Source: Anisodus tanguticus (taxonomy: Eukaryota > Streptophyta > Magnoliopsida > Solanales > Solanaceae). Taken from it: a DNA stretch of 64,000 bases. Under the pieces are notes generated by a model. It saw only the letters and a program-made list of their open reading frames with translations. It ran no database searches and was not told where the DNA came from. This document shows, piece by piece, positions 23,402 through 37,400 of this stretch (position 1 is its first letter; each line of letters begins with the position of its first letter). The position numbers were made by a program, and so were the translations under genes. Location: assembly GCA_034509755.1 (NCBI GenBank), contig CM067543.1, positions 54,120,653-54,184,652 on the forward strand, written 5' to 3'.

Positions 23402-26400
23402 CTAAAGTCTTAGAGCATCTCTAAATCCGGTGCTTAAACTGTGCTCTAGACCTTTCTTGCCACCACCAGTCACCGGATGTCCCTTTTGCATCATAGCGAC
23501 AAACTCATTGTAATCAATACGTCCATCCTGAAAATATAAGGAGAAGAAAACTCACATTTTTACCATGAATGAAATTACACACCCAAGAAGCTTGTCTTGG
23601 TCCCTATAAACATCGTCATTTTATGGTTAGAAAAAGGTAACATCATTATTAACCAACAAAAGAAGTCACTGCTGCATATCCTTCAAATTTAAGTGATGAT
23701 TTCCATTAAGTCCTCGATAAATGTCAACCAATACTACTTGTGAACATTTTTAGTAGGTGTAATCTGAACTACTCCCTTTGTCCCAATTTATGCGACACTC
23801 TTTGCTTTTTAGTCATTCCTAGAAAGAATGACATCTTTCTATATAGTAACAATTTAACTTTAAACTTCCCATTTACCCTTAATGAGATCGATTTATAACC
23901 ACACAAATACCTATAACTTGTTTTAGACCACAAGTTTCAAAAGTCTTTCTTTCATTCTTAAACTCCGTTGTCAGTTAAACACCATCACATAAATTGTGCC
24001 GGAGGGAGTATGAAATATCTAGAGAAGAAACAAAGAAGCTTTAGATGCTCGAAATAAACTTGCTGAACTTTTAGAAAATGAAGTCTCTTTTAACCCATTT
24101 AAAGAGACTTCTCAGAGGATCAAACTGTAGCAAGGTAAACTGATTTTCAGCCCTTATGCAATCGCTTGTTAAACTCCCTACTCAGTCCCATTTCAAATAT
24201 TAAAATTAAGGGGAGCAAAAGTAAGACTTACATTGTCCTGATCAGCGTCTCTTATCATATCTTCCAGATGGACGTCCCCAATGCCAAATTCCTCACAAGC
24301 TTGTTGAAGCTCGTCTGCAGTGATGTAGCCACTGCCATCTTTATCGAAGTAAGAGAAAGCAGCAAATAGATGATCTTCTCTTTCAATTTTGTTAAAATGT
24401 AATGTTGCAGCTACAAATTCCCCATAATCAATTGTGCCGCTGTTATCAACATCTGCCTGCAATTTCAGACAATGTGAGGAGTTACTTGAGGTTGCTATCA
24501 TTTAGTTGTTGGCTAAACATGTGATGTAAAGATGTCATGAGGCTAAATGAGTCTTAAGATTTGATGATGAGCTGATGAAATAATGAATCAACAGAAACCA
24601 ACACAGGGAAAAGAGGGTATCAGAGGCCAAATTATTATGTCTAACTTCTCCTAGCTCATATCGGCTAGATCACATGTAAGCTCACGAGCATTTCCAATTT
24701 ACTAATATTAGCTTCATACAGTCCCCTTCACCTTTTGGTAATTAAACTATTCCCATGAGGTGAAATTTTTACCTTTTATCAAAGTATTTTTACATAATTG
24801 AACTTCAGCCTTCTCTATCTTTTAATTAAAGTTTTATGTGTTTGTTCTATTTAAGACGGCCTAGATAGTTAAGTTAGTCGGTTATGTCAGACGAGAGTTA
24901 GCTACATTAGCCATGTGTGCATGTGTATCAGTGCCCATATTTGACTAACAACGTGCTATTGTGTTTGATACATGTAAATAGGTATCTTTTTTTTTATTCA
25001 TGAAAGGAACTTTTAAGGATTTGCACTAACAATGGTGTCAAACTTTATCTGGCAGAATTCTCTGTTTGGTAAAAGGCGATACGAAAGGATCATGCAATTT
25101 TACCAATTTAATTAATGCAATAATGTACCAATAAAAATCTTGGATATCTTCACAGAACAGAATTTAAGTACAGCTAATAAAGAAATTTGTTTTTGAAAGA
25201 AGTGAATAAGAAGTTCGATGAAGGAAACGACGGTGCAGATGGTGTCCAACCTCTTCTATCTCTCTTTGTATCATAGATACCAGACTTATTGCTTGAATTA
25301 GATCATAGATCCGGAAAAAAAAACTAAATTAAGAATTATTTCTGATACTTACTGCCTGCATAAGATCATAGATCTCGGACTCCTTGAGATTAGCGCCAAC
25401 TCTTTTTAATCCAACTTTGAGCTCCTCAAAAGTAATTTGACCACTATTATCCGTATCTATCATCTTGAACATTTCTTTCAGACCAGCAATTTCTTCTTCA
25501 GATAGGCTTTCAGCAATGACCTGCAAGAGACGTGTAACTCATAATATTTAGTGGACTAGTTTTAATCCACAGTTAGTATGATTCTTGGACGTGTTTGTGA
25601 ATCTATAGACTCACTCTTAAAGCCATCTTCTTGAGCTTGTTCATTGCAGAAAATTGTTTCATTCGACTCAGAACTGCAGAATCCAGAGGCTTATCTGGAG
25701 CAACACCATCAACTTGAACCCAACGATGGCCTACAGAGGTATCAAAATCACTCGTAAACGTTCATACAAATTCTTCATCTTGAAAGCTATGTAAAACCAT
25801 TTCTTGCTACCAGAATTTAATCCACTATCATTTGTACAGGAAGACATGTTAAACTCAAATATAAGATAAGCCAAACTGTTGAGAATACTTACACAAGACT
25901 TCATGAGCAGTTAAACGGTTTTTGGGATCCCGAACAAGCATTCCCCTGACTAAGTCTTTTGCATCTTCTGAAATACTAGGCCATGGATCTGACGAGAAGT
26001 CGAGATCACCATGCAGGACTTGTTCGAATATTCCTTGCTCATTTTCTGTATGATAGTATATATTAGTAAAGAGAAATCATACAAAAGGATAAGACATAAT
26101 TGGAAGAGCAGCAGTATTTGGTTTCTATAAACCTTTTCCATTTTCCTTTCCCACGTTACTTTCCTTGCTGACAAAACTGGTTTAGTTTATGAAAATAGAT
26201 CTTATTTTGAATACGCACATCTTCTCTTTTCTTTTAAGCGTATGCATACAGAGGAAGTGCCCAGTTTTCTGGCGATTGCCCTTGACTCCTTCAGGGGAAG
26301 CAGTCGAAGTCAACACAAACAAAGGCAGCAAGAACTATGAAAATTTCAGCTGATCTCTCGTGAACGGTGGGAAAAGAGATTGTGAGGAAGTAATGGATGA

Positions 26401-28980
26401 GCGAAAAGAAGATGGATGGATAAGAGGAGTGCGGGAGAGATGCTATGTGTTAGGCGTGCAAACAAAGTCCCATATTGGTAGTTGAAAAGATTGGAAAGCT
26501 ACATATAAGGTGTATGAATACTCCTAATGGAGTGATGCCTATTGGGGAAAATCATACGGGCTTGCATAAAGCGGACAATATCACACCATGTTAAAAGTAT
26601 CACTGGGTTGGCTTAGTCAAACAACTGGTATATGAGTCAATGGTTCGATGAGACGAGTACGGAGATGGAGGTGTGATGGAATGGGGCTCGGTTTACTACC
26701 TTTACCATGTGTCAAATGTAGCTTGGAGATGCACACGCGCAAAGAAGTAGTTGGCTCTGGACTTCAGTGGCCATAAATACTCGGTCTTGTGGGTGGCACA
26801 CAGGAATCTTAATAATTGACCCGTGAATCGTGGTAATGGGCTACGTGAAACTTAGATGGGAGACACGTGGATCGTGGTGATGGGCCACATGGAACTTAGT
26901 TCGAGCGGGAGATTATTGGGTGTACGAACAAAGTCCCCCACTAGTAGTTGAAAAGATTGGAAGCTACATATGAAGTGTAGGATTTTCTTAATAGAGTGAA
27001 ACCTTTTGGAGAAAAGCTTACGGGCTTGGCCCAAAGAAGAGAATATCACTCCATGTTGTATCATTGGGCTCGCTTACAACACTATGCATGAAGAGAATCC
27101 TGTGACTAGACCCTATTGACTAAATGGTTATATGATTATGATAGCACTAGCACCACGATTCGATGTCCCATGAAATGGAGTATTCAAACTAGGAGTTCTT
27201 GAATCCTTCTCCTGTCCTGGAGAAAGTTTCCTCCAAGCTCTGGGAACATCGTATCAGCTTTTTAGCTAAAATACCACAGCCGGGTTCTCCTCTAGGATAT
27301 TAAAGTGGAAACATAAAGAACTTTGCAGAACTAAACAGAGCAAAATGCAAAATAAAGTAAAGAAGAGTAATATCCTCATTAAAATCTCACCAGCCCAGAA
27401 AGGAGGCACTCCACTTAATAAAATGTACACAATCACACCAGCACTCCAGACATCAGCTTCAGGACCATACCGTTTTTTGAGAACTTCTGGTGCAACATAA
27501 TAAGGACTGCCAACAACATCATTAAATCTCTCACCTGAAAAAGGATACATCAATTAATAGGCTGTTTCAGGAGATTAAAGATTACAACTAATGAACAATG
27601 TTGCATAGAGGAGAAAGAGATTCGAATTGCATCAGATGGTTATACAATCAAGAGAGATCAATACAATATGAATGCCAGTGAATTAGAACAGAATGCATCT
27701 AAATCAAGATAAAGTCTTGGACAGAATTCAATAGAATTTGCATCATGAATACCAAGAACTAACACGCAAAATTCATGAATAATACATGTGAGTTCACATT
27801 GTTCATCTTTTCTATATGGGAAAAGGATCAAATTAGCACCTTAACTATGCGAAATGGAACAGATCTGTCCTCTGTTAATAGTTGGGGTCAAAACTGCCCT
27901 CAGCTTTACTAAAATGGGCTAAATTTGCCATTATTTTCAAACGGCGGAAGCTTAGCACCCGGTAATGCCACATGTCCCGCAATTAAGGATTAATATTTTT
28001 AAAGGACAATTTGAACCTTTCGCATAGTTTAGGGGCAAATTTGGACTATTTTAGTAACGGCGAGGGCATAAAGATTTCATGCTCATTGCACTTATTAATG
28101 GATAAGTTATCTTAAAGCAGCTTCCACCAAAGTAACTACAAACTAATCAAATTAATTAGGTACCTGGTTTGAAGAAAACTGACAATCCAAAATCAATTGT
28201 TTTGAGAAGTGAATCCTCCTTCTGATCAACAAAAAGGAAATTTTCAGGCTTAAGATCACGATGCATGACGCTCAAAGAATGACAAGCTTCCACAACTCCG
28301 AAAATAGTCCTCGTCAGCTCAGCTGCTTTTCTTTCCGTATAATGCCCCCGCTGAATAATCCGATCGAAAAGCTCACCTCCCGCACAATGTTCCATAACCA
28401 CGTGAACGGCTACTGCATCCTCATAAGCCCCTTTAATCGATATAACATTCGGATGCCCCGCCAAGTGATGCATTATCTGAACTTCCCTTCTAACATCTTC
28501 CACATCATCGTCTGTTAACAACTTCCTCTTGGCAATTGACTTGCAAGCGTACTCCTTCCCCGTCCCTTTTTCGATACATTTAAACGTAGTTCCGAATTGT
28601 CCTTGTCCTAATTTCTTTCCTATACTGAAAAACTCCTTTAAGTTCCCAGTTTTCTTCTGTAATACAGAATCAGTCCTAAGGCCTGCACTACCTACCCTCT
28701 TCATCTGTACCGGCTTCTTAGGCTTCGCGGGCCCCTCTTCCTTCTTCGCCGGTTCCTCCTCCTTCTGTTCAGACTTAGGCATTGTCATCTGTTCCGGCGC
28801 CCTACTTTGAACTGGCAAATCAGGGTCTTTTCCGGATTCTACTGTTTCACCTCGGGCACTATCACCGTTAGTGGTGGCGGAAGCAGAGTCATCCGGTACC
28901 CGACCTGGCCACATTGCAGCTGAAACAGACTGCACAAATCTATTTCTAGATATGCTTGGTCCAACACAAGTATTCCCCAT
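23402..28980 (-). CDS. Calcium-dependent protein kinase (CPK1/CPK2-like), 7 exons
   Basis: Coding exons (minus): 28,980-28,164, 27,534-27,391, 26,045-25,893, 25,730-25,615, 25,520-25,353, 24,456-24,232 and 23,527-23,402. All six introns are GT-AG and the 1,749 bases give 582 residues with no break. The enzyme is a Ser/Thr kinase switched on by Ca2+. It starts MGNTC, a likely N-myristoylation site with palmitoylatable Cys5, so it probably sits at a membrane. An acidic variable region (about 30-95) precedes the kinase: glycine loop GQGQFG (125-130), Lys147, HRDLKPEN (240-247), DFG (263-265), APE (287-289). The junction segment follows, then four EF-hands with loops near 432-443, 468-479, 504-515 and 538-549, all keeping their acidic ligands. 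The exon pattern and sequence match Arabidopsis CPK1/CPK2 (subgroup I); the exact orthologue is not fixed. Introns 1, 2 and 6 hold transposons. Confidence 0.95.
23772..24008. mobile_element. Stowaway-like MITE in CDPK intron 6
   Basis: The left end CTCCCTTTGTCCCAATTTAT and the right end ...GCCGGAGGGAG form inverted repeats, bounded by TA dinucleotides at 23,770-23,771 and 24,009-24,010. The length (237 bp) and ends fit the mariner-derived MITEs abundant in plants. It lies wholly in the intron and away from the splice sites. Confidence 0.8.
26448..27070 (+). mobile_element. TRIM-like miniature retroelement in CDPK intron 2
   Basis: Two direct repeats (about 26,448-26,622 and 26,914-27,070) share 'acaaagtccc', 'tagttgaaaagattggaa', 'gctacatat' and 'ttacgggcttg'. 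The first starts TGTTAGGCGTGC and is followed near 26,625 by tggtatatgagtc, a mutated initiator-Met primer-binding site. A purine stretch (gagcgggaga) precedes the second. The 290-base interior codes for nothing. This is the layout of a TRIM. It is oriented opposite to the host gene. Confidence 0.7.
27822..28066. mobile_element. Mutator-like MITE remnant in CDPK intron 1
   Basis: The start 'gggaaaaggatcaaattagc' resembles the terminus of the foldback element at 35,145-36,275. Inner blocks such as 'actaaaatgggctaaatttgcc' recur inverted near 28,015-28,060. No clean target duplication is visible, so the ends are approximate. Confidence 0.5.
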
Positions 28981-30126
28981 AGTGTCCTAAATTCCTAAAT
29001 TCACTCCTTCAGTTCAACATTAAGATCGTAACAACAACAACATACCCGAGGAGAGGGTAGGATGTAGCTGACCTTAACTCAACATTAAGATCTTATATTT
29101 GTAAATATAGCTCTATAATGAGCCTAAAAAATCCAATCTTGATTACTTCAACCAAATAATCCAACACCCAAATAAAGTCAAACCCTCTTACACCTAACTT
29201 CAAAGTAGTCAAAAAGTACTAAAATCAAGAACTTGTGCAACTTCAAGCTTAGTAAATCAAGAAACTAGATGAACCCCAAAATACTATCTAAGTAACTGGA
29301 ACTACTAAACTTGAAATAAATTCAAATACCAATATAATGTCACCTTCAAGAAGCACTGAGTAGCCATGGATAAAAGATTGAACAGGCAATCCAAGTATAG
29401 ATAAATAAATCAAGATAAGGACAAAGTAAAAGCTAAAGTAAAACCCCAAGAAAAAGTCTTGAACTGTGATACTCCGTACTATATGTTTAGAAAAAAAATT
29501 GGCTAGGCCATTGAGAAGGTCAAAGAACAGCTTAGTGACTACGATACATACAAGGGAAAAAGTTGAGATCTTGATAATAACTTAGTACTAACAATTTTAG
29601 GGGTCGTTTGGTAGGTGGTTAGAAAGAAAATTATTTATATATTAAGACCCATATAACTAGTAGTATTATATTTAATATTATTTTAGTTGTTACGTATAAA
29701 ATTCAGCATATTAATAGAATGTTTGGTTATTAATTTAATTTCACATAATTAAAATATATATAAATTATGAATTAATTCATGTATGATTTTATACCAAATA
29801 TAAAATAAAATAATTAATATATAAATAATAATTTAATTTATATATTATTATTAATACTCGCATAATTCTAACCATAAACAAAATGAAAGCTTACCAAATG
29901 GGAATTGATTTGTAACCCTTAATGGGTTTACATTTATTTAGTGGGAAAAATAGTATTTATATATTTTCCTTTAAAATGCTGAGTTGCCATAAATATACAT
30001 CCACTATGTGGACATGTATGATAATTCCGACAGACCCACAAGAAAAACGTGTTTTGGTCGGACATTCCAACAGGCAAAAGGTATTTTTTGAGAAATTAAT
30101 ATAAATAATCATTCATTAAATAATAG

Positions 30127-30177
<51 letters not shown>

Positions 30178-31482
30178 ATGATATATATTTAACTAGCGAA
30201 CGTAATTATTTTTGAATTACAGGCCAAACATGTAATTTGCTGGTAGTTTTTTCATGGGATTATCGTTCTTGTCCTTTTAATTTGTAAAAATTGAGTGGGC
30301 TAGTCACTCGAAGTTTAATCATCGGTTGTTGTGTAATTAAAAAATAATTATTTTAACGTAAAGATAAAATATAGTCTAATAATATACTCCTAGCTAAAGT
30401 ACGAACAAATAATTAAAAAGTATATTGTTAGCTCAGTTTAAGCCGTTATCAATTTAAACTCCATGAGAAAATATCAGAGTCTAAGTTGTGGCAGTTCAAA
30501 ACTCCATAAAAAGCGCTTTAGCTAGAAGAAATTTTTGTCTAAATTTTTTTTCCACATTAAAATGCGATTAAGCGTTGAATAGGTTTAAAATAATAGTAAT
30601 TAGTAGATGTTAATTAGTGGTCCAAGTAGTGGGTATTTGTCCATGTCTTTTCAAGTTTGCGTCAACTTTGGTTGGTTTTTGCCCAGCTTAATCTTTCCAT
30701 TTGTTTGCCAAACTATTTTCATCTGTATTAAGGTAAAATAAGAAGAATAAAGAATTAAAATGACAGAAAATATGGAAGATTGAACACACAGGAACAGAGG
30801 CGGATGCAGTGTTTTTTTATTCTTTCGAATCGAGCATTTTCCAAATATTCTATAAATATGCATCTGAACAATTTTAATTCTTTGTTTTGCAAAAATTAAC
30901 AGTTTTAATCTGCTTCAAATATTCAACAATTTACCCAGTTTTAGAAGGGTGATCATCATTTTGACTTGGATATATTTAATTTATTATTCAATCGGGTTGA
31001 AATACTAAATTGGTCGTTAGGAACTTATGGAAGGTTGAATGTGAAATTACAACATAATAGGAGAGCCGTAAAATGGAGAAACTTGTGACAGGGAGCTTCC
31101 TCATTAAACCATATGAGGGGCGAGTCAGGGCCAATGAATACCGGATATCAAATGGTCAAAAAGAACACAACTTAATAGGAACAACAATTGATACATCAAA
31201 AATAGGCTCTTGTAAGGAGAAATACGCGATGAAAACTACCGTTACAATGATATAGTACACCTCGATGGTCATCGATATATTACATTTTAATTAATAAAAA
31301 GATAAAACTCGGATATAATACAACATGACCCAACATGTTAATGATGTTATTTCCACTCCTAAAAGAACATTACAACTTCTGTGTTCTCGCTTCATTTTAT
31401 AGTGAATAATAGTCTGTTTTGGTGTGTGGCATTTTAAAGAGTGTAGATGACATTCACTACCGATGAACAAGCCTTTCTTCCA
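28981..31482. other. CDPK upstream and PELOTA downstream region
   Basis: This 2.5-kb gap separates two minus-strand genes, so it holds the CDPK promoter/5' UTR and the PELOTA 3' UTR and terminator. Visible items are a SINE fragment at 29,028-29,075 ('aacaacaacatacccgagg'), a possible MITE from about 29,600 ('ggggtcgtttggta') to 29,900, and an (AT)n tract. No promoter box could be assigned with confidence. Confidence 0.5.
30129..30172. repeat. (AT)n microsatellite
   Basis: An uninterrupted run of about 22 TA units lies between the CDPK and PELOTA genes. Such tracts are usually length-polymorphic. Confidence 0.95.
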
Positions 31483-34400
31483 TCACATCTCAATATCTTC
31501 TAGTTCCGGCAAAGGAAAACGAAGGATTGCAGCAATGCCGGTTAGCTGTGCCAGTTCTGTGCACCCAACCAAAAGGTATCTCAATCAGCCTAACCAAATA
31601 TACAGTAAAGAACGTGTGTTCGTAGGAAGGAAAAAGATTTAAAGTGAGAATGTGACAATGAACAAGTGCACAGACTGGGAAATACGATTCAAGTCACTTA
31701 GATGACGCTAGACGAATCTAAGAGCTGACTAAAATAAATTCCGATTGGGAAAGGCAGATGTAAATGCTAGGAGCAAAAGCAGATTAACAGAAAGTAACGA
31801 TATACTCACGTTCTCCTGAAACATGCATTGACGAGAAAATGAGAGCAGTACCACCTGAATCCTTGACCGAATCAACCAGATTAGCATACTTTTTCCTCGT
31901 CGCTACATCAGAACTCCTGTTAACAGATCAAAAAGAAGTTAGATATTTCTCATGTACAATCAACCAACTATGTGCACGGAACGAGTGAAAGGGACAGTAC
32001 AAGTAAGATGTTTAAATCTCATCAGGTTGTTATGCAAAGCCTAAGTTGAAAACAACCATGACGGACGGCATGTACTCGATTCCAAAGAAACAGAGAACCA
32101 ACTAAATTGGCAGGTTCGTTTAAGGGGAAAAGATAAGAAAGAAAACAAAAGAAAATGATAGCTATTCAGATGACGGGACAAATATATCATGAATGCCACT
32201 AACAATTAAGAGTCTACCACAGTGGCGGACCCATGATTTAAGGGTCGTGGGTGCTTCATAAAAAAATATAAGTTGCTACCGATAACATATACTTACGGAC
32301 AAGGAAAAGATGCGGACAAGGAAAAGATGGGCCCAAAAGCTGTACTTTGAGCATCATTAAAACTAAAAAAATGAAATGTTGGGCAAGAGGTTCGAACACA
32401 AGTCCACCAAGTATCCAATCCCTTGAAGTTCCACCTAGAAACCAAAGCACCCAACTGGCTTTTTGGTTTCTAGGGTGCTTTTTTAAGTTTTATACCCAAT
32501 TTTGATATATTTCTTATATAACTATACCTAATCTGCGTCGGGTTTAACGGGTGCTGGAGCACCACAAAAATGCACATAGGTCTGCCCCTGGTCAACCAGC
32601 AGATTTCACGCAGAAAAATCTCTTCTTGAGCCATAGATAATTGATTTGAGATATGAAGATAAAAAGTTATAGTTCAAATATAACAACAGCAATGAAATTG
32701 ACAAATCCTATTCACCAAAGATACCATTTTTAAAAGCTAAGCAAGTAAAAACAGGTACTTATGACTTATGAGCTAGAAATATGCCACGAGTTGTAAAGTT
32801 ATTATCAAGCTATAGCTTGAGCCAAACAGCAATACAGTTTCATTTTTATTGCTCGCAAGTTCAGCCTGGAACCCATAAGATACTCACCTAAAGAGATCGT
32901 CCGTAAGGAGAAGTGTCTGGATAGCCATTCGCTCATGAGCAACTTCAACATGCTTTGGTCCATAGCATGCACGATCAGGATCCTAGAAAAGTCCCAATAG
33001 AGTAACTTACACTTCCACAAGTTTCGGGGAAGGGAACACACTACAGGGATCTTTCTATTGACAAGTGGAAGTAAACTTCATATATGGTGAAGTTCATTCA
33101 TATAAACATTAAAGATTCAGTAAAAAGGACATGCCATACATTTATTGCAAGAAGTTCTTAAAAGAGAGAAGAACTTGTAAATGAAGGTGTTCTCCTTCTT
33201 AGTTACTTTAGAAAGCATGCAAAGCGGCATTATGTATATCCAATGAATATCATAATTCATGAAATACGGGGGTCTCATATCAATATGACCTCAGCATTGC
33301 AGATAGATATTCCTCTTGCTGCTCCAGTAAAATTGCACATAAATTCTGTAAATGAAAGTATACTACTGAGATGCCCTAAATTTTAATTTAAGTTCAACGT
33401 TGTTGATGATTGATATCTAAGAATCATGACAAATCCTTGTTGAAAACAAATTCAACCAAAATAGGTTGCAAATGAATTTTCAGCATTCAATTGGTAGAAA
33501 GACCTGAAAAAGCCACACACAGATATAACAATATTGTCAGTTGCGCATTTTAACACGTCTGTTCTAAATCTTGAAATATTTCAGATTAGTCCACCTTGAT
33601 TTACTTAAACAGGGGCATCCCTCATGCATAGTGAAACACCTTGCTTTTATCTGAAGTTCTCAGGCCTTCCACAACAGACAGACAAAATAAACACCAAAAA
33701 AAAAAAAAAAAACAAGCAACATAAATTCAAAGCCGAACAATCTGCTTGTACTCTTACCATATGAAAGATAACAATCTGAAATATCTCAAAGTTATTAAGA
33801 AACATACAAATAAAACATAGAGATCAAGGATGGAACCTAACATATGAAAGCATGTTGAAAAATTCCTTTAGGGCTTGGACCTGATTAAGATTGAAAGAAA
33901 AGAAGAAACTGTAAGTATAAACATAAAGATCCTTTTTTTTTAATTGAAACAACAAGATAATGTCCAGATTGAAAGAGAAGAAAGAAACTGTAAGTATAAA
34001 CATAAAGATCATATTAAGTTGAGCAAAGGTCATACCTCTTTGGCAGCTTTTGTATCTTTTATCATATTCATTACATTTGGGGCATCCAGAACCTCTTTCA
34101 AACTATGTCTGTAAACCAGAAAAAGAAAACTCTTGGGCTTAAACAACCGTGCTGGACCATCAGTGTACATCATAAGTCATAACATATCAATTACACAGAG
34201 ACAAATAAAGGTGGTCATTTGTACTAAAGTAGCAGTACTGAGGAGAGAATCGCGCTCGCAAAAAGCTAATTGCAACATATTAGTCAGTTCTAGACTTGCA
34301 AGTGCGTCTAACATCCTATGATTTGCAGATAAATGTATTGACAAAGTATCATTTTGAGATGCCAGATGATGGGATGAGGGGAAAAGAGAGAAAGAGACAG

Positions 34401-37400
34401 ATGGGCATACTTGTATCCCGAGGTTGAATGGACAAGAAGTATGCGTGACTTATTTTCTATTATAGGTCTTAGCTGCTTCCTCTCGGCTTCCAACAACAGG
34501 TGACGATGAAACTGATCCTGCACATTGAACATCAAAAAGATTGAAGATATATATCACAACTGAATACATATTCATATTAGAGATATACTTGGATATGCAA
34601 ATTCTTTCCGTTGTAACATAGCATAAAGTATGACTAGCCAAAGAGTGTAACTTTACAAAAAAAAAAAAAAAAATACCTTGGTGAATCCTGGACTTGCAAT
34701 CACAGCACAGCGAACTACTTTGAAATCAACATGCTTAACAAAGGCCTGCAACAGAAATAAGAACCTGTCACGTATTGCTTATGGACAATAAAGCAAAATC
34801 AAGAAAGTTGGTAACGTCTACCTGTAGAACATTGTCAAAGAACTTACTTAACGCCTGCAAATAAAAGTTAAGAACTCAATTTCCTGAGATGTCAGGTTCA
34901 AAATAATTAAATAATACAAAAGCTGGAAAAAAAGGAGACATACCTTATCATAACCTGCAATAGCTGGACCATGCTTGCGTGGTATAGAAGTCTCTATACG
35001 AGAACGAGTAATAGTCACGCTGTTAACACAACATTAACAAGTATATAAGGCTAAATTATGCCAGATAATCTAGTGAACTCAGCCTTAACCTTTCATATAA
35101 GTCCGCAATAGAAATTCTGACATCCTCATTCGCCTTTTAAATTAGGGAAAAGGGACAAATATACCCCTCCACTTTAGTTTATTAGTCAACTTTGCCCTCC
35201 GTTAGCGAAAGTAGTCAAATATAGCCCCCCCGTTACAAGTTGGGACCAAATATACCTCTATCGTTAAGTATCAAAAATATCCTTTTTTTAAAAAAATATT
35301 CTGAAAAATTGGATTTTTTAATTAAAAAATCTATAAGGTATTTTTTAAAAATAAAATGTCCTAAAAATATTTTTTTTAAATATGGATTAATTTTAAAAAG
35401 AAATCTGAAAAGGCTTATTTAAAAATATATATATATTCCAGATTTTTTAATGAAAAAATCCAATTTTCCAGAATATTTAAAAAAAAAAACGAGTTTTATA
35501 AAATCAAGAAAATTTCATATTTTTAATAAAAGCCATTTTTTCCAGATTTGTTTTAATTAGAAAAATCAATTTTCCAGATTGTTTTTTAAAAAATTGTCAC
35601 GTAGACACCACATAGAATAAGTTAAATGCTACATGTCACCCAAATTATACACATATTATATAGGGAAATACACACTAATACGCCTCATTTTTAACATATT
35701 ATATAGGATTTTAACTTATTATATATAACATTTAACTTATTCTACGTGGTGTCTGCATGACAATTTTTTTAAAAACAATCTGGAAAATTAATTTTTCTAA
35801 TTAAAACAAATCTGGAAAAATGGATTTTAATAAAAATATGAAATTTTCTTGATTTTATAAAATTCGTTTTTAAAAAAAACAAAATCTGGAAAATTGGATT
35901 TTTTTATTAAAAAACTGGAATTTTTTTTAAAATCAGTTTTTTCAGATTTATTTTTAAAATTAATCAAGATTTTTAAAAAAAGATTTCTTGGACACTTTAT
36001 TTTTATAAAAAAAAAATACTTCACAGTTTTCTAGATTAAAAAAATTATTTTCCAGATTTTTAATCAAAAAATCCAATTTTCCAGAATATTTTTTTAAAAA
36101 GGGTTATTTTTGAATACTTCGCTAATCGTAGGGGTATATTTGGGCCCAACTTGTAACGGGAGGGGTATATTTGGCCCCAACTTGTAACAGGAGGGGTATA
36201 TTTGACTACTTTTGCTAACGGAAGGCAAAGTTGACTAATTAACTAAAGTAGAGGGGTATATTTGATCCTTTTCCCTTGAAATTATTACATCTTGTTTAGA
36301 TATAGGAAAAGGAGATGCTCAAAATCTGTTTGAAACTCGTATTCAAAAGGGTTATCAGATTGTCAAGCTTACCTTTTACCAATAAGAAGTATGTGTGCCA
36401 ATCCTTCTCGCATCAGAACCACAGCCAGATCAGCGCTTGCAGAAGGATCTGAATCATCAAATTGGAAAACCATATTGATGGTAATGGAAGCACTTGAACA
36501 AACAAAAATATAATTTTATTAAAGTGCACTGTGAAAAATACCAGAGGCTTGACGAAGAACCTCCCGTGCCAGTGAGTCCCAGACCACCTAAATTAGATAA
36601 TCCAAGTCAGAACTAATATATGTGTAAACTTCCGTATAAATCAACTCTATTCAGGTAAGATAAAGATTGGAAAAAACAGCACATGCTCATAAATTTGCTA
36701 ACCAAAAGAACATAGGAAAAGAACGATCACTTTGAATTACTACTACACAAAGAAATTCAAAATAATTAGTGTACATGCAAAGATAGGATTATACATAAAC
36801 AAAAATTTTAAGCAAAAACGTGTATACCTTTTAAGAAATGTTCTTTTGATAAGTGTATACCCTTCAAGTAATATATCTAGCAGCAAAAGAAATCTAAGTT
36901 GCTCGGACTCGAGTGCCGGTGTCCGATACAAGGCGGATCTAGAGGTCGGATCCTTCATGATCTTAATCTTAAGATTTGGGATACTGATCCAAGTAGAGAT
37001 ACGGGTGCAGGGCTAAGAATAACTCAATTATCTAAAAATAGTTATAAAATATGCCTAAATTATGACTTGTCCATGCTATAAAAAATTAACTTTTGCACAA
37101 CTATCTTTCATTTACAATTAATTATTGATTTTTACAAGGTTGGATTGGAACTCAAATTCTTATAGAAATAAAACTCTTGAAGACTTAGCAAACATATCAA
37201 GCTTTCACTACATTGATTTGGTTATAGTGGAGAACAAAGGGTACAATATTCTTTAACAGATAAACTCCAATATAAAGTCCTGGACTTTCCCCAATTCTCC
37301 TAGTCGAATGCTCATCTTTCCCGAGTTCCTCTTTGAATCTCTTTGCTTCTCTCGCTCAAAAACAAGAAAAAAGAAGCAAGAACTGCAAGATCCATTAAAG

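Noticed and set aside
28261..28810. Plus-strand open frames over the CDPK first exon
   Set aside because: They are antisense shadows of a conserved kinase exon and show no codon or domain signal of their own.
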